This document shows positions 24,726-32,114 of a stretch of DNA of 35,461 nucleotides, one piece after another. The position numbers were made by a program, and so were the translations under genes. Position 1 is the stretch's first letter. Each line of letters starts with the position of its first letter. The notes below the pieces were generated by a model. That model worked only from the letters and a program-made list of their open reading frames with translations, was not told the origin of the DNA and searched no databases. The stretch lies in NCBI RefSeq assembly GCF_035712445.1, contig NZ_DASTAT010000087.1, forward strand, positions 1 through 35,461, given 5' to 3'. The stretch is from Oligoflexus sp. (GTDB taxonomy: Bacteria > Bdellovibrionota_B > Oligoflexia > Oligoflexales > Oligoflexaceae).

Positions 24726-25008
24726 CAGGCTTAACCTTTCTCAAGAGCAGTCGCGCGCCTCATGCTCTTCGGGTAAATCCAAAAAGGCTTTATGCTCCAG
24801 CCTGTTCCATCCGTCGTTGCCTGGATGGGGTTTTTGCAAGAACATGAGAATTCGGCAAATATATCCGATTCCAGAAGGTGAGACAACGCCTGCGCAAGCC
24901 GACGCCGGCCATGTCGCAAATTCTCGGCAACATGGTCGATTACACCGTCTAGAGGCCGAGTTGGCTGGGGAAATTCAGACTCAAGGGTAAAATCCGCTCC
25001 GCGGGCGT

Positions 25009-27684
25009 TCAGTTCAGCGGCTGCTGCATCGCCTTCTCGAAGTAATGCGCCTTGAAAGTCAGGAAGGCCTTGAATTTTTCTTCTGATCCCACGATGCCGA
25101 TGAGCTGCTGACGATATTTCTCTTCCAGCTCGCGCATCCGGGCGATTTCGGGCGCGGGCTCCTTGGCATCAATGTCGCCCTTCATCCGCTCCAGCTGCTT
25201 GAGCATGGTGGCTTCCTTGGCCAGAAGCTTCACAATGGCTTCATTGTTGATGTCGAGTTTATCAAGTCCATAGCGATTCAGGGCCACGATCCAACGATTG
25301 CGAATGTCCTTGTGCCGCTCGTAGTCGAGGTAGTCCGTCGTATAGAGGACATTATCCGTGTAGTTCCCTTTGAAGCTGTGGCTCTGCTCAGGCGAGTAGG
25401 GGATCTTCTTTCTTTTTTTGATTTCATCGGCCACATAACTGTTTTGAGCCGACATGCTCGGCTGATCGGAATTGAAGTTCCAAATGAAAACCGCCAGAGC
25501 GATGGCCAGCCCCAAAGCGCCCCACTTCATACCGGAGTGCAGCAGCAGCTGACGCCAGTAGCGAAGGTCCTTGAACTGCGCGCGTGCACCCGGTGTCTGC
25601 TGGGATTGAATGGCGGCGGCCTGGGTTTGTTTTTCCGCTTCCAGGAAGGCCTCGTCCGCAGCCTTGCGTATGGTGGCGCCGAGCTGCGCGATCTTATGCG
25701 GATCCAGGCCAGGAACATGCGGACGCACAGCGGTCTGCACCAGGGCTGTGATGGTATCGAGAATTTGCGCGCGATGACGCGTTTGCACGTTCTGAAAGTT
25801 TTCCTGCTGCGCTTTCACCCAGTTCTGGAGCGCCACTTCCTGCTGCATCCGCTGCTGAACGAGTTCGCGCTCGGTCTGGGCGCGCAGGGCTTTGATATCC
25901 TCTTCCGCCTTGAGCTTCGCGGCCTGATTCTGATCGGCCAGCTCCTGGGCTTTTTGCTCCAGGGATTTGGCGATCTTCTCGCCCTTTCTATTCCATTCCT
26001 CGGTCAGCTTCTGAGTCCGATCGAGCAGGTCTTTTTCATGCTGCTCTTTCTTGCTGATCAATTCCTTGTCAAAAGCCAGTCGACGCTCGTTCAGCGTGGC
26101 TTCGAGCTTCCGATGCTCCTCTTCCGCAACTTTCATCAGGGCCTGGGCTTTTTCCGCGGCCAGGGCCTTCTCGCGTTCGACGTCCTGATAAAGCTGCGTC
26201 TTTTCCCGCGTGAAGTCATTGACCAGCTGCTGACGCAGGGATTCCAGGCGCTTTTCCTCGTCCCGCACTCTTTCGCTGAACTTCTGCCGATCGAGATTCA
26301 GCTCTTTGAGAATCTCTGCGCGTTCCCTGGTCAAAGCCTCGTGGAATTTGGATTTTTCCTGGTCCAAATAACCTGCAAGGCCGTCGGTCTCTTTTTGCAG
26401 GGATTTTTGCGTCTCAACCGCTTCGTCGACGATTTCCTTCGCATAGCGGTGGGCCTCTTCGATCTTTTCCTGGCGGAGTCTTTGCGCGTCCTCCAGCATC
26501 TGCCGCTGGGTTTGATTCGCGCTATCCAGGATGCGCTGCTTTTCTTCATAGGCCGCTGTCTGGAGCAGCTGAATACGTTTTTTGGCTTCTTCCGTCACCA
26601 GCTCGCCCTCTTTCTGGGCCTTGCTGATGAGCGCTGCCACTTCCTTCTTCGCCTCTTCGATCATCTGCTCGTATTGGCTTTGGGCGCGGGCGGTCAGCTT
26701 CGTGGAATGATTTTCGGCCTCTTCGACCAGGGCTCGTGATTTATCGCGGCTCGTGGCCAGAAGGCGCGTGGCCTCCATACGACCGTCGGCCATGATGCGA
26801 TCGGCCGAGGCTTCCGCCTGGGAGAGTTTCTCGCTGGCTGTCTGATGGGCTTTCTGCAGGCTTTCCTGAAGAAGAAGGTCCGCGGCCTTTTGCGTTTCAT
26901 CGCGAATCGTCTCGGCATCCTTGCGGGCCTTGGCCATGATGATCCGTGATTGATCCTGGCATTCTTCGATGATCGCGGCGAGTTCATCCTTGCGGGCCTG
27001 GATGACCTTGTCGAGTTCACTGCTGGCCTTCAGAAGCTCATCATAGCTTTCCTGCGCCTTGGCCTCACGGACGAGAAGGGCATCGAGCTTCGCCTTCTCG
27101 GACTCGAACATTTCCTGCAGCGCTTCAAGATCCTCTTCGATCCGGGCTGTCTGGGCCAGCATCGCGTTCTGGCGTTCCTGAAACTTTTTGATCTGGCGAT
27201 CATGGTCCAGGAGAAAAGTTTCCTGGGATTTACGGGTATCATGCAGCCTTTGAATATCGAGCTGCAGGTCACTGGCAGCGTTTTTCAAGCTGGTCAGCTG
27301 CTGCCGCTCTTCCTCGATCGAGGTCTTGAGGCTTTCTACGGTCAGGCGCTTGTCGGATATCGCCTGCGAAAGTTCCTGGATTTCACTGCGGATGCTATGC
27401 AGTTCATCCTGCTTCAGGTTCGTCTGCTGGCTCAGCAGGGAAAGCTGCTGGGTCCTCGCCAGATGGCTATGCTCGAGCTGCTCGATGTCGCGTTCCAGAG
27501 CGAATTTTCGCAGGTTCAGTTCGGCTTCGATCTTTTGCGCCTGAGCCTTTTGCAGTCTAAGATCCAAATCGGAGGTCATGGCCGGCGCTTCGCTCGGCTC
27601 CGGCTCGGCATGCGCGTGCACGCGGGTCGGCTCCAGCTCGTCCGCATCAAACTCATCCTCGAATTGGTCTTTCTTTTGACTCAT
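25009..27684 (-). CDS. giant coiled-coil protein with one C-terminal membrane segment
   Basis: About 891 residues from the ATG at 27684 (an in-frame GTG lies six codons earlier; neither has a strong Shine-Dalgarno). It has an acidic N-terminus (residues 1-35). Then comes about 620 residues of nearly unbroken heptad coiled coil, rich in Glu, Lys, Gln, Ala and Leu. A short Ala/Gln linker and basic patch lead to one membrane helix at about 721-736 (WGALGLAIALAVFIWN). The last ~155 residues would be periplasmic and are helical. With the long charged half inside and the short half outside it would be a type II membrane protein. It is divergent from the MotB-like and MotA-like genes, sharing a 227-base promoter region, and is likely a partner of that motor. 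That link is inferred from position. Confidence 0.8.
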   Translation of the reverse strand: MSQKKDQFEDEFDADELEPTRVHAHAEPEPSEAPAMTSDLDLRLQKAQAQKIEAELNLRKFALERDIEQLEHSHLARTQQLSLLSQQTNLKQDELHSIRSEIQELSQAISDKRLTVESLKTSIEEERQQLTSLKNAASDLQLDIQRLHDTRKSQETFLLDHDRQIKKFQERQNAMLAQTARIEEDLEALQEMFESEKAKLDALLVREAKAQESYDELLKASSELDKVIQARKDELAAIIEECQDQSRIIMAKARKDAETIRDETQKAADLLLQESLQKAHQTASEKLSQAEASADRIMADGRMEATRLLATSRDKSRALVEEAENHSTKLTARAQSQYEQMIEEAKKEVAALISKAQKEGELVTEEAKKRIQLLQTAAYEEKQRILDSANQTQRQMLEDAQRLRQEKIEEAHRYAKEIVDEAVETQKSLQKETDGLAGYLDQEKSKFHEALTRERAEILKELNLDRQKFSERVRDEEKRLESLRQQLVNDFTREKTQLYQDVEREKALAAEKAQALMKVAEEEHRKLEATLNERRLAFDKELISKKEQHEKDLLDRTQKLTEEWNRKGEKIAKSLEQKAQELADQNQAAKLKAEEDIKALRAQTERELVQQRMQQEVALQNWVKAQQENFQNVQTRHRAQILDTITALVQTAVRPHVPGLDPHKIAQLGATIRKAADEAFLEAEKQTQAAAIQSQQTPGARAQFKDLRYWRQLLLHSGMKWGALGLAIALAVFIWNFNSDQPSMSAQNSYVADEIKKRKKIPYSPEQSHSFKGNYTDNVLYTTDYLDYERHKDIRNRWIVALNRYGLDKLDINNEAIVKLLAKEATMLKQLERMKGDIDAKEPAPEIARMRELEEKYRQQLIGIVGSEEKFKAFLTFKAHYFEKAMQQPLN

Positions 27685-27854
27685 GGCATCCCATGGCAGC
27701 ACGCATTCACTGGGCAGATTATTCCGAAAGCCTTTCGGTTGAATACGCCCGATCCTTGACGCCTATCGCCAAACGGAGGATATCGTGAAAAATAATTCCC
27801 TGATTTCATTTGGTAAGAATTCCCCCCCGGGCTTAAGTTTTTTAGGTCGGGGAC

Positions 27855-27882
27855 TTTATCGGTCCAGGTTTTCTGCCGATGC
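27855..27882. promoter_or_regulatory. symmetrical ATCGG...CCGAT element between coiled-coil and motor genes
   Basis: Plus strand: TTTA (27855-27858), 16 bases, then GCCGATGC (27875-27882), a weakened sigma-28-type arrangement pointing at the MotB-like gene 30 bases on. Minus strand: ACCGATAA (27863-27856) points at the coiled-coil gene, though its -35 is poor. The ATCGG and CCGAT arms are 13 bases apart and could also be an operator. The rest of the 227-base intergenic region shows only short A/T runs. Confidence 0.35.
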
Positions 27883-27911
27883 ATAGAAAAACAGCAAGGT
27901 GAGAAAACCGC

Positions 27912-29762
27912 ATGAGTTGGGATTACCATAATTTAGGTGACAAGCCGGAGCATCAGCAGGACATGTGGCCTGCGGCGAGTGACCTCTTCATGATGCTTTC
28001 CACGATATTCCTGCTCCTCTTCGTGGTCAGCTCCCTGCGCAACGGCGCGGAGTCCATCAAAAATCAGATCGAATATCAGCAGATGCTGGTCGAGGCTCAG
28101 GACTATCAGGAGCAGAACCGGGTCTATAACGCTCTGAAAGACAATTATCTGGAAACCAATGCCAGCAAGGAAGAGCAGCAGCTTTACACGGAGCTGATGG
28201 ATAAGCTTTCCCTCCTGCAGGAAGAAGCCAACCAGGAAAAGCAGCGCCTGACCAAGGAAGCCCAGGAAAACAAGGCCAAGGAAGTGGCTTTGAACCGTTA
28301 TCAGCAGATCGTGCGCAATATCATCAATGCCAACATGCTGGCAAAAGCCAACCTGCAGGACAAGGACACGGTGATCGATGAAAAGCGCCGCAGCCTGGCC
28401 GAAGCCAACCGCGAGATCCAGGACAAGGATCGCGAACTGGCCGTGAAGGATGATAAAATCTCGCGCATTTCCCAAACGATTGAACGCAATCAGGAAGAGC
28501 TGGCCCGCCGGGAGCAGGAAGTCGATCAGCTCCGAAAAGATATCCAGATGAAAAAAGCGGCCCTGGACGAGAAGAACGGCGAGATCAATAAAACGCAAAG
28601 AGAGCTGCAGGCCAAGATCGGCCAGCTCCAGAAAACCGAGACGGATCGGGGCAAGCTGGCGGAAAAAATCGAGGAGATGCGTGTGGCCTCGGCCGAGAAG
28701 ATCGGCCAGTTGAAAAAGGAAAGAGATGACCTGGAAGGCAGTCTGAGCAACGCCAGCAGCGAGCTGACTGGATTGCGCGGCGAACTGAAGAAGGCTTCGA
28801 CCACCATAGCCATGACCGAAAAGGAAAAGGGCAAGCTGCTGGGTGATCTGGAAAAGGCCAAGGGCGATTTCCAGAATCAGATCGAAGGTCTGAAGGCCGG
28901 TTTTGCCAAGGAACTCGAAGGCGAGAAATCCCGCCTCAATAAGCAGCTGGCCGCGGCCCGTGCCTCGGCTGCTGATAAGGCGGCGGCGGAAGCGGCGTAT
29001 AAAAAGAAAGCCGATGACCTGGGCCGGGAATTGAATGATAAGGTCGCGGGACTGCAGGCCAAGATCCGCCAGGCGGAAGATTCGATCGAGAAGAACAAGA
29101 AGGAAAAAGACGACTATAAGAAGTACATAGATGCCCTGGAGAAGGAAAAGCAGGGCCTCGCCAATATCGCGAAGGAGAGCCAGGACCGCGAGCGCGCGCG
29201 CAAGCAGATTGCCGATCGCATGCGGCAGGGCCTCGCGAAGGCCGGGATCGAAGCGGATGTCAATCCAAGGACTGGCGATGTCACGCTCTCTTTCGGAGAC
29301 GACTATTTTGAAACGGATAGCGCCGAGCTGAAGCCGAGCATGATCACGACCCTGAAAAAATTCATCCCCATCTATGCGAACAATCTTTTCGAAGATCCCA
29401 AGATCGCGCCCATGATCCAGTCGGTGGAAATCGTCGGTTTCGCTTCGCCCACCTATCGGGGCAAGTTCGTCGATCCCCAGAGTCTTTCCGAAAAAGACCG
29501 GGAAGCGGTCAACTATAACCTCGACTTGAGCTACCGCCGCGCCAAGTCCATCTTTGAATACATCTTCGATGTTAATAAAATGAAGTACAGCAACCAGAAC
29601 CGGCTCCTGGGACTTGTCAACGTCTCGGGCCGCAGTTACCTGGCGGATGGGGTCAAGGGCCACAACGTGGAGCAGGGGCTGAGTCGCGAGACCTTCTGCA
29701 AGAAATATGATTGTCGCAAGCAACAGAAGGTTATCATTACCTTCGATCTTAAAGACCAGTAG
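27912..29762 (+). CDS. MotB/ZorB-like ion-motor protein with very long coiled coil
   Basis: 616 residues. A short cytoplasmic N-terminus leads into one membrane helix (about 20-41) opening with MWPAASDLFMML, where D24 sits exactly where MotB, TolR, ExbD and ZorB carry their proton-binding Asp. Residues about 45-445 are almost entirely heptad coiled coil (Lys/Glu/Gln/Leu). Residues about 452-616 form an OmpA/MotB-type peptidoglycan-binding domain, with FETDSAELKP, VEIVGFASPT and NYNLDLSYRRAKSIFEYIF (the N-x-x-LSxxRA motif). AAGGTGAG precedes the ATG. The MotA-like gene follows after 9 bases, so they form an operon. Ordinary MotB has a ~60-residue linker where this has 400. I know no named family of this length and layout. 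Confidence 0.85.
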   Translation: MSWDYHNLGDKPEHQQDMWPAASDLFMMLSTIFLLLFVVSSLRNGAESIKNQIEYQQMLVEAQDYQEQNRVYNALKDNYLETNASKEEQQLYTELMDKLSLLQEEANQEKQRLTKEAQENKAKEVALNRYQQIVRNIINANMLAKANLQDKDTVIDEKRRSLAEANREIQDKDRELAVKDDKISRISQTIERNQEELARREQEVDQLRKDIQMKKAALDEKNGEINKTQRELQAKIGQLQKTETDRGKLAEKIEEMRVASAEKIGQLKKERDDLEGSLSNASSELTGLRGELKKASTTIAMTEKEKGKLLGDLEKAKGDFQNQIEGLKAGFAKELEGEKSRLNKQLAAARASAADKAAAEAAYKKKADDLGRELNDKVAGLQAKIRQAEDSIEKNKKEKDDYKKYIDALEKEKQGLANIAKESQDRERARKQIADRMRQGLAKAGIEADVNPRTGDVTLSFGDDYFETDSAELKPSMITTLKKFIPIYANNLFEDPKIAPMIQSVEIVGFASPTYRGKFVDPQSLSEKDREAVNYNLDLSYRRAKSIFEYIFDVNKMKYSNQNRLLGLVNVSGRSYLADGVKGHNVEQGLSRETFCKKYDCRKQQKVIITFDLKDQ

Positions 29763-29771
29763 GAGTCAGAC

Positions 29772-30701
29772 GTGAATTTGGAATCCCTTACTCATGCCAT
29801 TATCAACGGGATCGTCGCATTCTTCGCCGATCTCCTGATGCCGCTCATGCTGCTGGCGTTCGCGGCCTCGGTCTTCTTTCGGGTGGTGATCTTCTTCAAC
29901 ATTCGCCGCGGCCACTGGTTCGCGCGCGAGTTCGCCAAGCGGATCGATAACTTCGTGGACTCGCATCAGCGCGAGCACGAGACCTCGTTCTACATGGTCG
30001 CAAAAAAGCTGATGGAGAAGACCTTCTACGAACTCTTCATCGTGCGTTCGATCATGATGCGCAGAAAGCCCGATTATGTCGCCTCGCTGATGGATAGGAT
30101 CTTCCTCATCCAGCACGGGACGGCGCGCCTTGTGAAAGACCTTCTGAAGCAGTTCCGCAACCTGCGCTATTCCGAGGACAGCCAGCCCAATTTCACGGAA
30201 ATCTCGATCCATGTGATGGAGGCGAACCCGGCCTATAACCGTATCTTCGGAGTGTTCCCGGCCTCGTTCTTCAACGATGTGTTGAACACCATGCCCGGTA
30301 TCTTCATCGTCAGTGGTATCTTTGGAACCTTCCTGGGCATCATGAAGGCCCTTCCTGATCTCGGCGGCCTTGATTTCGCTGACATCGATCGTTCGAAAGT
30401 GATCCTGGATGGCTTTTTGCTGAAGGTTTCGTTTTCGATGAGCACGTCCATCCTGGGTATCATCCTCTCGGTTCTGAGCACGCTGGTCAACACCATGGCC
30501 TCGCCGCAGAAGATGTTCGTGTCCACGGTCAATCGCTTGAATAACTGCCTCGTCCTTCTGTGGCACATCAGCAACAGCAATCAGCTGCCGCAGGATATGA
30601 AGGAATTCGACGAGAATCGCGATCCGATGGAGGCCCTTGCCGAGCAGTCGCTCGATAAGGAAATCGCCCGGCGCAGTGATTCGCAGAACATAGCCAGCTG
30701 A
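29772..30701 (+). CDS. MotA/TolQ/ExbB-like ion-channel protein
   Basis: 309 residues. TM1 is at about 15-43. A cytoplasmic domain of ~130 residues (45-172) is rich in Arg, Lys and Phe. TM2 (174-197) contains MPGIFIVSGIFGTFLGIM, the conserved G-x-x-G-T-x-x-G core of MotA, TolQ, ExbB and ZorA. TM3 (216-241) is KVSFSMSTSILGIILSVLSTL. Three helices with an early cytoplasmic loop match TolQ/ExbB rather than the four of MotA; the C-terminal ~65 residues are a charged cytoplasmic tail. The start is GTG at 29772, with TAGGAG overlapping the upstream stop 6 bases before. With the preceding protein it should form a 5:2 proton- or sodium-driven motor; that stoichiometry is known for the superfamily, not shown here. 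Confidence 0.85.
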   Translation: MNLESLTHAIINGIVAFFADLLMPLMLLAFAASVFFRVVIFFNIRRGHWFAREFAKRIDNFVDSHQREHETSFYMVAKKLMEKTFYELFIVRSIMMRRKPDYVASLMDRIFLIQHGTARLVKDLLKQFRNLRYSEDSQPNFTEISIHVMEANPAYNRIFGVFPASFFNDVLNTMPGIFIVSGIFGTFLGIMKALPDLGGLDFADIDRSKVILDGFLLKVSFSMSTSILGIILSVLSTLVNTMASPQKMFVSTVNRLNNCLVLLWHISNSNQLPQDMKEFDENRDPMEALAEQSLDKEIARRSDSQNIAS

Positions 30702-30765
30702 TTCCGAGCCCAAGGCCTTCATTCCCCCTCACATGAACGACCTGCGCGAGACCTGCAACTCCCCG

Positions 30766-30891
30766 TCACCGGGGAGAGTTGACCCCCTCACCGGGAGAGT
30801 TGGCTCTTCACTGGGAGAGTTGGCTCTTCACTGGGAGAGTTGACCTCCTCACGGGGAAGAGTTGACCTCCTCACCGGGAGAGTTGGCCCCC
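30766..30891. repeat. six imperfect ~21-bp tandem repeats
   Basis: Units at 30766-30787, 30788-30807, 30808-30827, 30828-30848, 30849-30870 and 30871-30891. All share the core TCACcGGGAGAGTTGrC, and the differences are mostly in the last five bases. Unit lengths of 20-22 bases break any reading frame, so it is not coding. The first unit can also pair with the preceding CAACTCCCCG (about 30756-30765). No gene lies in this 276-base gap between the MotA-like gene and the imelysin gene. Confidence 0.85.
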
Positions 30892-30903
30892 TCTCTTTTT
30901 TTT
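30878..30903 (+). terminator. weak terminator at the end of the repeat block
   Basis: GAGAG (30878-30882) of the last repeat unit can pair with CTCTC (30891-30895), and eight Ts follow (30896-30903). It would end the motor operon before the iron cluster. The stem is short. Confidence 0.4.
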
Positions 30904-30907
30904 ATTT

Positions 30908-30926
30908 GAAAATGAAAATCAATATT
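30908..30926 (+). promoter_or_regulatory. Fur box upstream of the imelysin gene
   Basis: GAAAATGAAAATCAATATT matches the 19-base Fur consensus GATAATGATAATCATTATC at 15 of 19 positions, counted by eye. A TTGAAA at 30906-30911 could be the -35 element it would cover; a matching -10 is less clear. It lies 51 bases before the imelysin start. A Fur-family gene is in the same window (1344-1799). Confidence 0.75.
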
Positions 30927-30977
30927 AGTATCTATGCAACATATTGATTGCTCTTATACAAATTCGGGAGATGTCGA

Positions 30978-32114
30978 ATGAACATGCGCGCCTGGGTTCT
31001 TGCCTCCGTGCTTTTGGCCCCTTTCTTTCCCACTGCCGGCTTGAAGGCCGCATCCCGCGAGGTTGTGCTTCAGAGTTATGCCTCTCATGTTTATGCAACC
31101 TACAGTGCCGCCTCTGAAACCGCCGGGAAACTGCAGTCCGCTGTGAATGCCCTGATTGCTCAGCCTTCAGCCGATAACCTGGCCGCTGCTCAGCGCGCCT
31201 GGCTCGATGCCCGGGTGGTTTGGGGGCAGACGGAAGTTTTCCGCTTCTATGAAGGACCAATCGACGATGCGAGCTACGGCGTGGAAGGCATGATCAACGC
31301 CTGGCCCTTGGACGAGTCGTATATAGATTACGTCGTTGGTGCTGAGAACGCCGGTATCATCAACCAGCCCGGCAAGTGGCCGACGATTACGCCGGAGCTT
31401 TTGATCAGCCTCAATGAAAACGGCAGCGAAACCAACGTCGCCACGGGTTTTCATGCGATTGAATTCCTGCTTTGGGGGCAGGACCTTTCGGCGACGGGAC
31501 CGGGAGCGCGGCCTTATACGGATTATGTTCCAGGCACGGGTAAAAATGCCGAGCGTCGCGCGACATACCTGAAAGCAGCGACGGATCTTTTGGTGAAGCA
31601 GATTGCTGTTGTGAAGGAGGCATGGAGCCCTGGCGATCTGAATAGCTATGGAAACAAGTTTTCGAAGCAGGCCTCTTCGGAAGCGCTGACGAAAATTTTC
31701 AAGGGCATGTACGCGCTGCTGACCGATGAACTGGCTGGAGAAAGAATGTACACCGGCTATGAAAGCCAATCGCAGGAGGATGAGCATTCCTGTTTCAGCG
31801 ACAATACCAAGACGGATATCGTCGAGAATATTCGCGGTGTGCTCCAGGTTTGGACGGGTGATGTGAACGGTATTCCAGGCCTGGGTGCGGATGAGCTTGT
31901 TTCGCCTGCTATGGCGAAATTCGTAACTGGTGAACTCACGACGGCGCTGGAGGCGGCGGAAGCTTTGCCCACGCCTTATGATTCCCTTCTGATGGCGCCC
32001 GAGGGTAGCGAAGAAAGAAAAGTTTTCTTGGAAACCATTTTCATGGTCGTTGATGCAGGTACAGCGGTGAAAGAAGCCGCGAAATCCCTTGGCATACCCT
32101 TGGCTACGAACTGA
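30978..32114 (+). CDS. imelysin-family periplasmic iron-uptake protein (IrpA-like)
   Basis: 378 residues with a Sec signal peptide (RAWVLASVLLAPFFPTAGLKA). The imelysin signature GxHxxE is present as H159 and E162 in GFHAIEFLLWGQD, along with WGQTEVFRFYEGPID and WPLDESYIDYVVG. The protein is mostly helical, as expected for the two four-helix bundles of IrpA/EfeO-M75 proteins, which bind iron or haem in the periplasm. The ATG at 30978 has GGGAG 7 bases upstream; an in-frame TTG ten codons earlier is less good. A Fur box stands upstream. The di-haem oxidoreductase gene overlaps its stop by one base (TGATG), so they form an operon of iron-regulated secreted proteins. Confidence 0.92.
   Translation: MNMRAWVLASVLLAPFFPTAGLKAASREVVLQSYASHVYATYSAASETAGKLQSAVNALIAQPSADNLAAAQRAWLDARVVWGQTEVFRFYEGPIDDASYGVEGMINAWPLDESYIDYVVGAENAGIINQPGKWPTITPELLISLNENGSETNVATGFHAIEFLLWGQDLSATGPGARPYTDYVPGTGKNAERRATYLKAATDLLVKQIAVVKEAWSPGDLNSYGNKFSKQASSEALTKIFKGMYALLTDELAGERMYTGYESQSQEDEHSCFSDNTKTDIVENIRGVLQVWTGDVNGIPGLGADELVSPAMAKFVTGELTTALEAAEALPTPYDSLLMAPEGSEERKVFLETIFMVVDAGTAVKEAAKSLGIPLATN

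Noticed and set aside
24908..24938. Hairpin CCATGTCGC / GCAACATGG between the coiled-coil and kinase genes
   Set aside because: The stem has a wobble pair and no T-tract follows; I see no clear function in this 283-base gap.
25312..26739. 475-codon open frame opposite the giant coiled-coil gene
   Set aside because: Same shadow effect: Leu/Phe-rich, no start signal, no domain.
27933..29723. 596-codon open frame on the opposite strand of the MotB-like gene
   Set aside because: Its translation is Leu/Phe/Ile-rich, the usual shadow of a Lys/Glu coiled coil. It lacks a ribosome-binding site, and the plus-strand gene has clear domains.
27912..30701. Zorya anti-phage system
   Set aside because: The motor pair resembles ZorA/ZorB in membrane motifs, but the long coiled coil is on the MotB-like rather than the MotA-like protein, and no ZorC, ZorD or ZorE gene is present in the window.
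30766..30891. Tandem repeats as a CRISPR array
   Set aside because: The units abut with no unique spacers, vary in length, and no cas gene is present.
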